Origin: Bacteriovoracaceae bacterium
GTDB taxonomy: Bacteria; Bdellovibrionota; Bacteriovoracia; Bacteriovoracales; Bacteriovoracaceae
Direction of reading: 5' to 3'
Assembly (NCBI GenBank): GCA_013141065.1
Contig: JABFRR010000016.1
Location: 188,147 to 252,146 of the forward strand
Length of the DNA stretch: 64,000 nt
The first letter of the stretch is position 1, and each line of letters opens with the position of its first letter. Below the pieces are notes generated by a model, which saw only the letters and a program-made list of their open reading frames with translations, was not told where the DNA came from and did no database searches. Of this stretch, positions 1-9,857 are shown piece by piece. The position numbers were made by a program, and so were the translations under genes.

Positions 1-101
1 AGGGTGGAAAACTAATCTATGATGGAAAACCACTAGAGATTAATGAAGAATGGTTTAAAACGATTTACGGTGAAGAAGCTGTAGAAGTAACTATTAACTA
101 A
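1..101 (+). CDS. phnC: C-terminal end of phosphonate/phosphite ABC transporter ATPase (partial)
   Basis: Only the last 32 codons lie in the window, in the frame starting at base 3, ending in TAA at 99-101. The tail has the pattern GKLIYDGKP followed by TIYG, which is how PhnC-type ATPases usually end (a short strand after the switch region, then an IYG motif). PhnC energises import of phosphonate, phosphite or similar oxyanions through PhnE. The phnE gene starts 27 bases downstream, which supports the identification. The catalytic core is outside the window, so substrate and activity cannot be judged. Confidence 0.75.
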   Translation, partial: GGKLIYDGKPLEINEEWFKTIYGEEAVEVTIN

Positions 102-128
102 TTTTATAATTGATAAGAGAGCTCCCCA

Positions 129-1178
129 ATGAAACAAAACGTATATAGAGTACCTAACAAATCTATTCAAAATATTAAGGCCATTACACTAGATGTCCTA
201 GCTTGGGCCTATATGGCCTTAGTAAGCTATAAAATCATCTACGAAAAAATAATTATTGATGAAAGGTATCCTGAGTTCAGTTGGAATCAGCCACTTTATT
301 CACTCTATGCTGGAATAGTGATTGCTGCACTTTTGTTTTTTTCTAAACTCTCTTTAGGTAGAGGAATGTTCGGTCTCATTAAATACGATGAAAATGAAAG
401 CCCAACTTCTCAGGCATTTGCTTACATCGGATATTTACTCATTTTACTTACTTTCATCGCTGGTTTTTATGTTTCGCAAATATCACTTAAAGAATTTTTA
501 TCTGAAAGTGGACTTGAAGGTGCCAAAAGAATTTTCAAAGCGCTATTTAATCCTAATTGGTCAATTTTTGAGGAAGGATTATTTGCTGCTATTGAAACCA
601 TTTATATGGCCTTCATTGCAACAGCAGTGGCAATTCCCATTGCTTTTGTCTTAGGATTTTTTGCTGCCAGAAATTTAATGAATGAGAACGCCCTGGCGTT
701 TACATTTTACAACTTGCTTCGAGCTTTTTTAAATATTTCTCGCTCAATTGAGCCTTTAGTTTGGGCCATTATTTTTTCTGTCTGGGTAGGTATTGGGCCA
801 TTTTCTGGAATGCTCGCACTTTGTATCCACTCAATTGCCTCTTTGACTAAGCAATATTCTGAACAAATTGAATCTATTGATGACGGACCGATTGAAGCGA
901 TAACGGCTACGGGTGCACACCCTATTCAAGTTGTTTGGTTTGGAGTTGTTCCACAAATTGTTCTACCTTACTTATCTTATACAATTTATCGATGGGATAT
1001 AAACGTCAGAATGGCGACTATTATCGGTCTCGTTGGCGGTGGTGGTATTGGTAACTTACTTATGCAATACCAAGGTCAAGCACGTTGGAATGAAGTTGGA
1101 ATGCTCGTCATTTTAATTGCAGCGATCGTGTGGACAATGGACTGGGCGTCTTCAAAGTTAAGAGAAGCACTGAAGTAA
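129..1178 (+). CDS. phnE: Phosphonate-type ABC transporter permease PhnE
   Basis: A 349-residue inner-membrane permease of a phosphonate/phosphite-type ABC importer. An N-terminal extension of about 150 residues carries three hydrophobic segments. The conserved permease core follows, with the EAITATGA loop motif that contacts the ATPase near residue 258 and a glycine-rich GLVGGGGIGNLL segment near residue 300, both typical of PhnE. The family is often about 260-300 residues, so the N-terminal part is long. It follows the phnC tail directly and is probably co-transcribed with it; the binding protein PhnD must lie upstream of the window if present. No gene follows on this strand for 2.6 kb, so phnE ends its operon. 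Phosphonate, phosphite and phosphate ester are all possible substrates. Confidence 0.88.
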   Translation: MKQNVYRVPNKSIQNIKAITLDVLAWAYMALVSYKIIYEKIIIDERYPEFSWNQPLYSLYAGIVIAALLFFSKLSLGRGMFGLIKYDENESPTSQAFAYIGYLLILLTFIAGFYVSQISLKEFLSESGLEGAKRIFKALFNPNWSIFEEGLFAAIETIYMAFIATAVAIPIAFVLGFFAARNLMNENALAFTFYNLLRAFLNISRSIEPLVWAIIFSVWVGIGPFSGMLALCIHSIASLTKQYSEQIESIDDGPIEAITATGAHPIQVVWFGVVPQIVLPYLSYTIYRWDINVRMATIIGLVGGGGIGNLLMQYQGQARWNEVGMLVILIAAIVWTMDWASSKLREALK

Positions 1179-1320
1179 TAGTCTTTAAGTCGTCTATTTA
1201 ATCATGCAGGTCTTAAGTTTACATGCGACATTTGGTCGTGGAATAAGCTTTAAATTTTTAAGATTATTTTTAAATGTAATATTATTTATTTTTATATAAT
1301 GCCCAATCTGCAAGGCTTTA

Positions 1321-2079
1321 CTACTTCCAATCTTTAACAGAGTACTTGTTTAAAATTTCTTTTAACTTTCCAGATTTTCTAAATTCATTCATCCCCTCAT
1401 CTAGTAATCTTGCATATTCTTTCGATTTGGGATTTTTAGGTGAGAAAGCAATAAAAAGATCTGGATCTGTCGCCATGTTGGGACTAGCTATTTTAAAGTC
1501 AGAACTTTTCAATTTACGTTTTTTTAAAGAGAAGCTCAACACTGCAGGGTCTTCAATAAATCCATCTATTCTTTTTGTTGAAGTCATTTGAATCATTCTT
1601 GTAAGAACATCATCACCGGCCATTGATTTTAAGCTTGGGTGCTTATTTTCAATAAGTTTATCGACGACAGCTCCATAAGAATATCCATTAATTACTGCAA
1701 ATGTCTTATTATAAAGAGATTTTTCGTCCTTATAAAACCATGGGTCTGTGCTTAAAGTATAAAAATAATTTAATAGATTTCCATTTGCGATTTGTGGAAT
1801 CATAAAGCCGACTACTTCTTTTCTCAAAGCACCTACTGCTCCATCGATTCGCCCTATTCTCGCATCTGCCAAAGCACGTGCCCAGCTAAGATTTTGGTAT
1901 TTAATAGTATGCCCATGTTTTTTAAATACTTCCTGAGCTATTTCAATCATAAATCCCGGCATGGAGCTTCCCGGTTCACATGTATAGGGGCACCACAAAT
2001 CAGCACCTAAATTTATTTCATCAGCTTTTATTTGATTAGTGAAAAAAGAAAGTAAGATAACAATCAAGATATTTTTCAT
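1321..2079 (-). CDS. Periplasmic amino-acid-type solute-binding protein (SBP family 3)
   Basis: A 252-residue exported protein with a signal peptide at residues 1-19 ending QIKA, followed by a type 3 extracellular solute-binding fold. The start of the mature chain (ADLWCPYTCEPGSSMPGF) has the layout of polar amino-acid binding proteins, and the segment GFMIEIAQEVFKKHG is typical of the first lobe. No permease or ATPase lies beside it. Its start codon overlaps the stop of the upstream sensor kinase as TAATG, so the two are translationally coupled. It may therefore feed a ligand signal to the kinase instead of serving a transporter, although SBP-3 proteins without a transporter also act as stand-alone binding proteins. 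Ligand unknown. Confidence 0.75.
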   Translation of the reverse strand: MKNILIVILLSFFTNQIKADEINLGADLWCPYTCEPGSSMPGFMIEIAQEVFKKHGHTIKYQNLSWARALADARIGRIDGAVGALRKEVVGFMIPQIANGNLLNYFYTLSTDPWFYKDEKSLYNKTFAVINGYSYGAVVDKLIENKHPSLKSMAGDDVLTRMIQMTSTKRIDGFIEDPAVLSFSLKKRKLKSSDFKIASPNMATDPDLFIAFSPKNPKSKEYARLLDEGMNEFRKSGKLKEILNKYSVKDWK

Positions 2080-3632
2080 TAGGCTAACTCTTTATAGTTT
2101 TCATTGTCACAGTATTTTGCATTTTTAATTTTAAAAACAAATTGAGTATTAATAGAGCTTCTATTGTACTCAAATGTTCCACCGTGTTCCAATATAATTG
2201 ATCTAGAAATACTTAAACCTAGGCCAGTTCCTTTAGAAACACCTTTTGTGGTAAAAAAAGGCCTCATAATATTATTTATCAAGCTATCCGGAATTCCAAG
2301 GCCACTATCTGTGATATAAAAAACAATAAACTCTTCTTCTTCTTCTTTGACTTCCAAACGAACCCATTTCTCCAGAGGTATGGCCGATGTATTTTTACCA
2401 TTATTGGACAAGTCTCCAATGGCATCTATTGAGTTCCCAATGAGATTTACTAAAACTTGCGAGACTTGAACTTCTCTACCAAATGCCATTGCATTGGGTT
2501 GATCGAAAATAATTTCAAAAGCGACTGATTCTGCTTTCAGTTTCATTTCAATTAAAACTTTAACATCTTCAAGCATACTGGTGATATTAAACGCAGTTAA
2601 CGGATCTTGATTCCCATCCCTTGAAAGAGCTTTTAAACCTTTTATGATTTTTGCAATTCGATAAACCATTAACTGAATTTTTTCCGTTGTTTGATTAATA
2701 TCATTTACATTTTTTTCATAATTAGTGCTTTCATCTCGCTTTAAAAGCCATAACTTTTTAAGTTTAAGTACATTTAAATCAATAACAGTAAGTGGATTAT
2801 TAATTTCATGGGCCACTCCGGCTGCCATTTCACCTAGAGCTGTCATTCGGGAAGAGTTTAGATTTTTTTCCATTTGTTGTTCAAGCTCTGTGGTTCTTTC
2901 AGTAACCAGTCTTTCTAAATCAAGATTGTGATGGTGGATATCTAAATTTCTTTTTTCAATTATTTGTCCAGCTTGAGTAAGTGCTTGTGAAACGACTTCA
3001 AGCTCATGCGGAAGCCCCGAGAGTGCATTCAGTTTATAATTTTCTTTTTCAATTTCTTGTACTTGATGAAGGATTTTTTTCATTGGATTAGCTAATGATA
3101 ATTCAAAATAATATCTTAACGCAATAGTAAAAATTCCAAGTATTGAAAAAGATAAAAGTAAAATTGAAAAGAGTTGTTTACGGTATCCTAAAATATAACC
3201 TTCGTTAGTCATACTTAAAAAAATCTCTCCAATTTTTTGATCATTTTTTATGACATCAATAGTAATGGATTGGGCATATGAATTATTTAATGCTTCATCA
3301 AATGATTTATTAGCGTTACTAGTTTTTTCAAATAAAATACTATTTTGAGCATCAGTTAATCTAATCGCCGTAGTTTGGACATACTTTGAATTTACGAATA
3401 GTGAATTACCTATTTCATTTATCAGGACTTGATCATAAGTCCATAAAGGTTCAGTGAATGCTTTTTGTAAAAAAAATGTTTTTTCAGTCAAAACATCAGC
3501 TAAGACTTTTTTACCAAAGGAAATAACAGTGAGATACACAACGGATGTTACAATAATCATGGCCAATGAAGTCATCAAAAATGTCGAAATCGTTAATTTT
3601 TTAACTAGGCTAAGTTTATTGCTTGAACTCAT
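2079..3632 (-). CDS. Membrane sensor histidine kinase
   Basis: A 517-residue two-pass membrane kinase. TM1 is at about 13-38, a periplasmic sensor region of about 115 residues follows, and TM2 is at about 154-174. Next come a HAMP/coiled-coil linker at about 180-260, the H-box GEMAAGVAHEINNPL with the phospho-accepting His275, an N-box (NLIGNSIDAI) and the ATP-lid glycine boxes DSGLGIP and FFTTKGVSKGTGLGLS. The sequence resembles HisKA/HATPase kinases of the NtrB/PAS-free family. No response regulator is adjacent; the partner must be elsewhere. The stop codon overlaps the start of the binding-protein gene by one base, which argues for a joint sensing function. Confidence 0.88.
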   Translation of the reverse strand: MSSSNKLSLVKKLTISTFLMTSLAMIIVTSVVYLTVISFGKKVLADVLTEKTFFLQKAFTEPLWTYDQVLINEIGNSLFVNSKYVQTTAIRLTDAQNSILFEKTSNANKSFDEALNNSYAQSITIDVIKNDQKIGEIFLSMTNEGYILGYRKQLFSILLLSFSILGIFTIALRYYFELSLANPMKKILHQVQEIEKENYKLNALSGLPHELEVVSQALTQAGQIIEKRNLDIHHHNLDLERLVTERTTELEQQMEKNLNSSRMTALGEMAAGVAHEINNPLTVIDLNVLKLKKLWLLKRDESTNYEKNVNDINQTTEKIQLMVYRIAKIIKGLKALSRDGNQDPLTAFNITSMLEDVKVLIEMKLKAESVAFEIIFDQPNAMAFGREVQVSQVLVNLIGNSIDAIGDLSNNGKNTSAIPLEKWVRLEVKEEEEEFIVFYITDSGLGIPDSLINNIMRPFFTTKGVSKGTGLGLSISRSIILEHGGTFEYNRSSINTQFVFKIKNAKYCDNENYKELA

Positions 3633-3746
3633 TACATTATCCCTAACAAAACCTTCTTTAGAATAAATTATACTTATACATAATATAAGTTACCTATCGG
3701 AAAAATCTAAAATTAAGTTAAATCAATAAGTCAGCTAGTAAAAAGG

Positions 3747-3775
3747 TTGTCAAAGAGGCAACATTAACCGACAAT
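3747..3775 (+). promoter_or_regulatory. Candidate promoter of the dpp operon
   Basis: TTGTCA at 3747-3752 is followed after 17 bases by GACAAT at 3770-3775, a reasonable -35/-10 pair 37 bases before the GTG start of the binding protein. It lies in the 179-base gap between the divergent sensor kinase and dppA. Identified by eye only. Confidence 0.4.
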
Positions 3776-3811
3776 TTAGGTATTTTTACCACCCAAAACC
3801 AAAGAGGCTTT

Positions 3812-5395
3812 GTGCAAGCAAAAGTACTACTTATTCTCATTTTTATTAGTTTTTCAACACAATCCTGGGCAAAAAGTTTTGTCTACTGCTCTGAGGGCTC
3901 TCCTAGTTCATTTAATCCTCAGCTTGTAACAGATGGAACTTCCATTACTGCCTCTTCGGCCACAGTTTACAACCGACTTGTTGAGTTTGAATCAGGTGGA
4001 ACAAAAATAGTTCCAGGTCTAGCAACTTCTTGGGAAATTTCTAAAGACAAAAAAGTCTATACATTTAATTTACGAAAGGGAGTGAAATTTCACACTACAA
4101 AGTATTTTAAACCTACTCACGACTTTAATGCTCAAGATGTAATTTTTTCAATTGAAAGACAAAAATTAAAAGATCATCCCTTTCATAACGTTGGCGGTGG
4201 AAAATATGAATATTTTGATGGTATGGAAATGGGTCAATCAATTTCTGAGATCAAAGAAATCAATCCATTAAAACTTCAAATAACTTTAGCGAAGCCAGAC
4301 GCTACATTTTTAGCCAATCTTGCGATGAGCTTCATGAGTATTTTGTCTTCAGAGTATGCTACAAAATTGACTGCCCAAAACAAGAAAGAAGATATTGATA
4401 AACTTCCTGTTGGAACTGGTCCCTATGTTTTCATTTCTTACCAAAAAGACAGTGTCATTCGGTATGAAGACAATAAAAGTTTTTGGGGTAAAAAAGGAAA
4501 TGTCGATAAACTTATTTTCGCGATCACTCCTGATGCAAACGTAAGAACTCAAAAATTAAAAACTAATGAATGCCAATTTGTTGGTGAGCCTGCTCCAGCT
4601 GATATTCCGGGACTCAAGGCCAATTCTAAAATAAAAGTACTGGAAAGTGCAGGACTCAATGTGGGATTTCTCGCCATGAACGTTACAAAAAAGCCTTTTG
4701 ATAATGTTCTTGTGAGAAGAGCAGTCGCTCACGCTCTTGATAAAAATACTTATATCAACGCTATTTATATGGGAAATGCCCAAGCAGCTAAGAATTTAAT
4801 TCCACCAACTATTTGGTCGTACAACAACGCCGTTCCTGAAACAAAGTACAGTGTAGAAACAGCTCGTGAACTTTTAAAAAAAGCAGGACTTCCTAATGGT
4901 TTTGAAACTGAAATGTGGACTCTCCCAGTCTCAAGACCTTACAATCCAAATGGAAAAAAAATGGGAGAACTTATGCAAGCTGACCTTGCAAAAGTTGGGA
5001 TAAAAGTAAAACTTGTCTCTTTTGACTGGCCGACTTACCTAGAAAAATCTAAATCGGGTCAACATACGATGATCCAACTTGGTTGGACTGGAGACAACGG
5101 GGATCCAGACAATTTCTTTAACGTTCTTTTAGGTTGTGCAAGTGTCACTTCTGGAAGTAATTATCCTAGGTGGTGTAACGAAAAATTCAATAAACTAATT
5201 GATGATGCTAAAACCTCTACTGATTTAAAAGTCAGAACTAAATACTATATGAGTGCCCAATTACTACAAAATGAACAAATGCCTTTAGTCCCTATTGCTC
5301 ATTCAAGAACGTTTAAGGCGATGGCGGCAAATATTAAAGGTTATAAACAAGATCCTCTAGGGCAAGATTACCTGGCCGGCATAATAGTCGAATAA
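3812..5395 (+). CDS. dppA: Dipeptide/oligopeptide ABC transporter periplasmic binding protein
   Basis: A 527-residue family 5 solute-binding protein with a signal peptide at residues 1-20 ending QSWA. Near the C-terminus it has the GWTGDNGDPDNFFNVLL segment that is highly characteristic of DppA/SapA-like proteins, and the N-terminal part of the mature chain (CSEGSPSSFNPQLVTDG) is also DppA-like. The start is GTG at 3812, supported by an AAAGAGG ribosome binding site four bases upstream. It opens a five-gene importer operon. The protein captures di- or oligopeptides in the periplasm and hands them to DppBC; haem or antimicrobial peptides are alternative ligands in this family. Confidence 0.92.
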   Translation: MQAKVLLILIFISFSTQSWAKSFVYCSEGSPSSFNPQLVTDGTSITASSATVYNRLVEFESGGTKIVPGLATSWEISKDKKVYTFNLRKGVKFHTTKYFKPTHDFNAQDVIFSIERQKLKDHPFHNVGGGKYEYFDGMEMGQSISEIKEINPLKLQITLAKPDATFLANLAMSFMSILSSEYATKLTAQNKKEDIDKLPVGTGPYVFISYQKDSVIRYEDNKSFWGKKGNVDKLIFAITPDANVRTQKLKTNECQFVGEPAPADIPGLKANSKIKVLESAGLNVGFLAMNVTKKPFDNVLVRRAVAHALDKNTYINAIYMGNAQAAKNLIPPTIWSYNNAVPETKYSVETARELLKKAGLPNGFETEMWTLPVSRPYNPNGKKMGELMQADLAKVGIKVKLVSFDWPTYLEKSKSGQHTMIQLGWTGDNGDPDNFFNVLLGCASVTSGSNYPRWCNEKFNKLIDDAKTSTDLKVRTKYYMSAQLLQNEQMPLVPIAHSRTFKAMAANIKGYKQDPLGQDYLAGIIVE

Positions 5396-5398
5396 AAA

Positions 5399-6415
5399 AT
5401 GAAATACTTTTTAAAAAAATTATTAGACTTGATCCCTACTCTTTTTGGAATAAGCCTCGTTTGCTTTATTCTCATCAGACTGATTCCAGGGGATCCAGTC
5501 CTTAATCTCATTGGAGAACGAGGAGCCGATCCTGCTAGGTATTTGGAAATGAAAAAGGCCCTAGGCTTAGACTTGCCAATCTATCAGCAGTTTTGGTTTT
5601 ACCTTAAAAATACTTTGCAAGGTGATATTGGCACTTCAATTATTTCAAACAATACAGTTTGGAGTGAATTTATTGAAAGATTTCCAGCGACGATGGAGTT
5701 GGGATTTATCGCGCTTTTAGGTGCAACTGCGCTTGGTCTTCCATTAGGAATGATTGCGGCCATTAAACGAAATAGTTTTTTTGATTATTTCTTGATGAGT
5801 ACAAGCTTAATTGGTTATTCAATGCCTATTTTTTGGTGGGGACTTATTCTTATTTTATTCTTTTCAGTTAAATTAGGCATAACACCGGTATCTGGCCGAA
5901 TTGATTTTTTGTTTGATATTCCTCACTACACTGGCTTTTATTTAATCGATACACTTCAAAGTAGTGTGGTTAAAGAAAATGGATTTGCACCATTACTAAG
6001 TGCACTTAAACATTTATTACTTCCTTCTATCGCACTCGGAACAATTCCTCTGGCGGTTATAGCGAGAATGACCAGGTCGAGCATGCTTGAAGTTTTAGGT
6101 GAAGATTACATAAGAACAGCGCGTGCTAAAGGCATGAACAAATACCGAGTGATTGCAATACATGCTTTAAGAAATGCTCTTATACCTATCATTACGACCC
6201 TTGCACTTTTATTCGGATCAATTATCACTGGTGCAATTCTCACTGAAACTATTTTCAGCTGGCCCGGAATTGGTAAATGGATTGTTGCTAGTATTACAGC
6301 ACGGGATTACCCAGTTATTCAGGGTGGAGTGCTTATCATATCATTTGTCATTGTTCTCACAAACATGTTGGTGGATATTATCTACTATGTGCTTAATCCA
6401 AAAATGCGTAGTTAA
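5399..6415 (+). CDS. dppB: Peptide ABC transporter permease DppB
   Basis: A 338-residue inner-membrane permease with the N-terminal DppB/OppB hallmark (LIRLIPGDPV near residue 27) and the ATPase-coupling EAA-type motif EDYIRTARAKG near residue 230, followed by GAILTETIFSWPG. About six membrane segments are visible. It begins three bases after the dppA stop codon and is certainly in the same transcript. It forms the translocation channel together with DppC. Confidence 0.93.
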   Translation: MKYFLKKLLDLIPTLFGISLVCFILIRLIPGDPVLNLIGERGADPARYLEMKKALGLDLPIYQQFWFYLKNTLQGDIGTSIISNNTVWSEFIERFPATMELGFIALLGATALGLPLGMIAAIKRNSFFDYFLMSTSLIGYSMPIFWWGLILILFFSVKLGITPVSGRIDFLFDIPHYTGFYLIDTLQSSVVKENGFAPLLSALKHLLLPSIALGTIPLAVIARMTRSSMLEVLGEDYIRTARAKGMNKYRVIAIHALRNALIPIITTLALLFGSIITGAILTETIFSWPGIGKWIVASITARDYPVIQGGVLIISFVIVLTNMLVDIIYYVLNPKMRS

Positions 6416-6433
6416 GGAATTAAAGAATATTAT

Positions 6434-7300
6434 ATGAAACTTTTTATTAGTGAACTCTTTTACGAACTTAAGAAAAATAAAGGATCAATGATAGGTATTG
6501 TGATAATACTTTTTTTTATTTTTGTCGCATTTTTTGCGTGGCCCTTAGCTCCGCATGATCCAACCTTTATTTATTCCGAATTCTTAAGACTTCCCCCGAG
6601 CTTTACTCCTGGTGGAAATGCACAATTTTTCTTTGGCACAGATGACTTAGGTCGCGACTTATTAAGCCGTCTCATCTATGGCTCTCAAGTTTCATTGTCG
6701 GTTGGTTTTGCAGTTGTTATCTTATCGCTAATCACAGGTACATTTTTAGGAGTCCTTGCTGGATATTATGGTGGCTCCTTAGATAAGATTATTATGAGAA
6801 TCACTGATCTCATAATGTCACTTCCAAGTATTTTATTTGCCATCGTTATCGTCGCTGTCTTAGGACCTGGAATCTCAAATGCGATAGTCGCTGTCAGCAT
6901 TGTTGCGGTTCCTAACTTTGTGAGAATTATTCGTGCACAAGTGATGGTTGAAAAAAATAAACAATATGTTTTGGCCGCAAGGCTATTTGGTGCAAGCAAC
7001 TTTAGAATTATGTTCAAAGAAATTCTTCCTAATTGCATGGCCCCTCTTATTGTCCAAGCGACTCTTGGTTTTAGTGATGGAATTCTCAATTGTGCGGCCC
7101 TTGGTTTTTTAGGCCTAGGCGCCCAGGCTCCTATGTCAGAATGGGGAACGATGTTATCAGATGCCAGGAGCTATATAGAAAGCTCACCTTGGATGGTTAC
7201 CTTACCCGGGCTTTGTATTCTAGTTGTAGTTTTATCATTTAACCTTCTTGGTGACGGACTTAGGGATGCTCTTGATCCTCGTCTTAAAAAGCAGAATTAA
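6434..7300 (+). CDS. dppC: Peptide ABC transporter permease DppC
   Basis: A 288-residue permease of the DppC/OppC type. It has an N-terminal TM1 segment, then the FGTDDLGRDLLSRLIYG motif near residue 77 that defines this half of the channel. The coupling motif QYVLAARLFGA lies near residue 177. The C-terminal GDGLRDALDPR end is standard for the family. It lies 18 bases after dppB. Its length and motif set are complete and nothing is odd. Confidence 0.93.
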   Translation: MKLFISELFYELKKNKGSMIGIVIILFFIFVAFFAWPLAPHDPTFIYSEFLRLPPSFTPGGNAQFFFGTDDLGRDLLSRLIYGSQVSLSVGFAVVILSLITGTFLGVLAGYYGGSLDKIIMRITDLIMSLPSILFAIVIVAVLGPGISNAIVAVSIVAVPNFVRIIRAQVMVEKNKQYVLAARLFGASNFRIMFKEILPNCMAPLIVQATLGFSDGILNCAALGFLGLGAQAPMSEWGTMLSDARSYIESSPWMVTLPGLCILVVVLSFNLLGDGLRDALDPRLKKQN

Positions 7301-7303
7301 AAT

Positions 7304-8284
7304 ATGTTATTAAATGTAGAAAATCTCAATATTCACTTCAAATCTGATAAATCGAGTACTCCCATTCATGCAGTACGAGATCTCTCTTTTAAAATAAATA
7401 AAGGCGAAATGCTCGGAGTTGTTGGTGAATCAGGATCTGGAAAAAGTATCACCAATCTGGCCCTACTCGGTCTTTTGCCTGACAGTGCACTAGTGACGGC
7501 CAAAAATCTTGATTTTGAAGGAAAAAAACTGCTCAGTCTCAATGAATTAGAATGGTGTCAAGTTCGTGGTCGTGAAATTGCTATGATTTTTCAAGATCCA
7601 ATGACTGCACTCAATCCTTTTCTCACTGTAGAATTTCAAATTGTTGAAACTATCAAGGCCCATCTAAATCTCTCTAATAAAGAGGCCATAAATAAGGCGA
7701 TTGAACTATTAAATTTTGTTGGAATTCCCTCTCCAAAAGATCGATTAAAAGCTTATCCTTTTGAACTTTCTGGTGGAATGGCCCAACGAGTGATGATTGC
7801 CATGGCGATTTCGACTGACCCTAAATTACTTATCGCTGATGAACCTACAACTGCATTAGATGTAACTATTCAAAAACAAATTTTAAATTTACTTAAAGTG
7901 CTGCAGGAAAAAAATAATATGTCTATTATACTTGTTACACATGACTTAGGTGTTGTGGGAGAATATAGCGATAGACTTCAAGTGATGTATGCTGGTGAAG
8001 TGGTCGAAGAGGGATTCACAACTGAGATATTAAAAAATCCAAATCATCCTTATACTGAAGCCTTATTAGCATCAAGACCCGGAGCTTCTGCCCACCTTAA
8101 AAGAATTCCTAAAACATTATTGCCTTCTATTTCTGGAATTGTACCTGCTTTTCATCAAAGACCTTTAGGATGCCAATTTCATCCACGTTGTTCTTATAAA
8201 ACCCACGAATGTGAACAATCCATAATCGAATTAAAAGACTTTGTGAGATGTATTCATCCCTGCAACCAATTGAGTTTAAAATGA
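7304..8284 (+). CDS. dppD: Peptide ABC transporter ATP-binding protein DppD
   Basis: A 326-residue ABC ATPase. Walker A is GESGSGKS near residue 40, the Q-loop [12 protein letters not shown] follows, the signature is LSGGMAQR, and Walker B is [12 protein letters not shown]. The C-terminal oligopeptide-transporter extension carries the cysteine-rich [14 protein letters not shown] pattern shared by OppD/DppD proteins. It powers uptake through DppBC as a heterodimer with DppF. Its TGA stop overlaps the ATG of dppF by four bases (ATGA), so the two ATPases are translationally coupled. Confidence 0.94.
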   Translation: MLLNVENLNIHFKSDKSSTPIHAVRDLSFKINKGEMLGVVGESGSGKSITNLALLGLLPDSALVTAKNLDFEGKKLLSLNELEWCQVRGREIAMIFQDPMTALNPFLTVEFQIVETIKAHLNLSNKEAINKAIELLNFVGIPSPKDRLKAYPFELSGGMAQRVMIAMAISTDPKLLIADEPTTALDVTIQKQILNLLKVLQEKNNMSIILVTHDLGVVGEYSDRLQVMYAGEVVEEGFTTEILKNPNHPYTEALLASRPGASAHLKRIPKTLLPSISGIVPAFHQRPLGCQFHPRCSYKTHECEQSIIELKDFVRCIHPCNQLSLK

Positions 8285-9252
8285 GTAAACTTATCCTACC
8301 ACTTTTAAATGTTTCAAATCTTAATAAAAATTTTGAAATCAAAAAAATATTTAAGCCTATAAAAACTCTCAAGGCCCTAAGTGAGGTCAGTTTCACTTTG
8401 AATACAAACGAAACATTGGGTATCGTTGGTGAATCAGGATGTGGTAAATCAACTTTGGCAAAAGTTCTCACGCAATTAGAAAAACCAAGTTCTGGATCAA
8501 TTCAAATTGAAGGAATTGAGATTCCAAACCTTGATCCAAAAGAATTCCATTCGACAATTCAAATGGTTTTTCAAGATCCCTATCAATCTTTAAATCCAAG
8601 AAAAAAAGCCTTTGATATTATTGCTGATCCACTTAGGATCAATACCAATAAAAGTGAAAATGATATAAAAGAACTCGTTTTAGACATGATGAAAAAAGTC
8701 GGTTTAAGAGAAGAATTTAAAGAACGTTATCCCCACCACTTCAGTGGCGGTCAACGCCAAAGGCTAGGTATCGCACGCGCTTTAATGTTGCGGCCAAAAA
8801 TTCTCATTTTAGATGAGCCTGTCTCTGCCCTCGATGTTTCCATTCAGGCGCAAGTTCTCAATTTATTACTTGAACTCCAAGCAGAATTTTCATTATCTTA
8901 TTTATTTATTACTCATGATTTATCTGTCGTTGAACATATCTCAGATAGAATTCTCGTTATGTATCTTGGCAGGATTGTCGAGTACGGCCCAAGAGAGCAA
9001 ATTTTTAATAATCCCAAACATCCGTATACTCAATTACTCTTAGAGAGTGCACCAAAAGTTTTGGGTGGGACAAACTCTAAAAAAGACTGGAATATTATAA
9101 CAAGTGAAGCACCTTCAGCTTTAACACTTCCAAAAGGATGTGCATTTGCTTCGAGATGCAATAATAAAACACCACAATGCGATCTAAGCATTCCTGAATT
9201 AAAAGATGAGGGAGGCAGACTAGTCGCCTGCTTTAACGCCATCAAAGGATAA
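8281..9252 (+). CDS. dppF: Peptide ABC transporter ATP-binding protein DppF
   Basis: A 323-residue ABC ATPase, second of the pair. Walker A is GESGCGKST, the Q-loop is MVFQDPYQSLNPR, the signature is FSGGQRQR and Walker B is ILDEPVSALD. The C-terminal extension has CAFASRCNNKTPQC. The start chosen is ATG 8281, which overlaps the dppD stop as ATGA; an in-frame extension 11 codons upstream exists but lies entirely inside dppD. It completes the DppABCDF importer. Confidence 0.94.
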   Translation: MSKLILPLLNVSNLNKNFEIKKIFKPIKTLKALSEVSFTLNTNETLGIVGESGCGKSTLAKVLTQLEKPSSGSIQIEGIEIPNLDPKEFHSTIQMVFQDPYQSLNPRKKAFDIIADPLRINTNKSENDIKELVLDMMKKVGLREEFKERYPHHFSGGQRQRLGIARALMLRPKILILDEPVSALDVSIQAQVLNLLLELQAEFSLSYLFITHDLSVVEHISDRILVMYLGRIVEYGPREQIFNNPKHPYTQLLLESAPKVLGGTNSKKDWNIITSEAPSALTLPKGCAFASRCNNKTPQCDLSIPELKDEGGRLVACFNAIKG

Positions 9253-9255
9253 AAA

Positions 9256-9852
9256 ATGGGACTAATGTATATATTTCCTGTAACGACTGAAGAAAATGAA
9301 GGTGACCGAGTTGCGATTGCTGACTCTACACTCACGCTTAAAACTTACGGCCTACCAATGGTTTTTTGGGGCTACCTGGCCGCTGTCTATGCAGTGTTGT
9401 TTGTCATGTGGTTGGCAGCAAGACCAGTAATTAATAAGCTCTTAAGTTATAAAGACGATTTCTCTATGGTTTTTTTAGGTCACTTAGTTGGATGGACTTT
9501 ACTCATTTCACCAATTGTCTTACTTGGATTCTTTTTTTATGAAAAATGTATTGCTAAAAAAGGTTTAAATATAATTGTCGGACATCGCCTTTTTTTTATG
9601 ACTTTTTGGAAAACAAAATATGTTCTCAAAGATGTTAACTCACTAAGTGTTGATCATTTTATGGACTCTCCTAATATGGCCAAAATAAAAAATGCGGATC
9701 CAGCATTGTCTCAAGAGTCTATGAAACATTTTGAAAATAAAGGTTATTTTGAATTAAATATCAAGACTGCCAATGATAAAATTGTCAATATTGATCGACA
9801 TTCGAGAAAAGTGGATTTGATCAAACTGAAGGAAATTCTCTCAAAATACTAA
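9256..9852 (+). CDS. Small membrane protein of unknown function behind the dpp operon
   Basis: Not recognised. It is a 198-residue protein with two clear membrane segments, about 34-54 and 71-95. A soluble C-terminal domain of about 100 residues follows, rich in alternating hydrophobic strands, that could be a PH-like domain of the kind found in small bacterial membrane proteins; this is a guess from the pattern. The gene starts three bases after dppF stops and so shares its transcript. It ends five bases before the convergent hydrolase gene, with no visible terminator between them. Whether it serves peptide uptake or is just a passenger cannot be decided. Confidence 0.6.
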   Translation: MGLMYIFPVTTEENEGDRVAIADSTLTLKTYGLPMVFWGYLAAVYAVLFVMWLAARPVINKLLSYKDDFSMVFLGHLVGWTLLISPIVLLGFFFYEKCIAKKGLNIIVGHRLFFMTFWKTKYVLKDVNSLSVDHFMDSPNMAKIKNADPALSQESMKHFENKGYFELNIKTANDKIVNIDRHSRKVDLIKLKEILSKY

Positions 9853-9857
9853 GAAGT

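Noticed and set aside
6766-7089. A 107-codon open frame on the minus strand inside dppC
   Set aside because: It lies wholly within a well-supported permease gene, has no ribosome binding site and no recognisable protein pattern.
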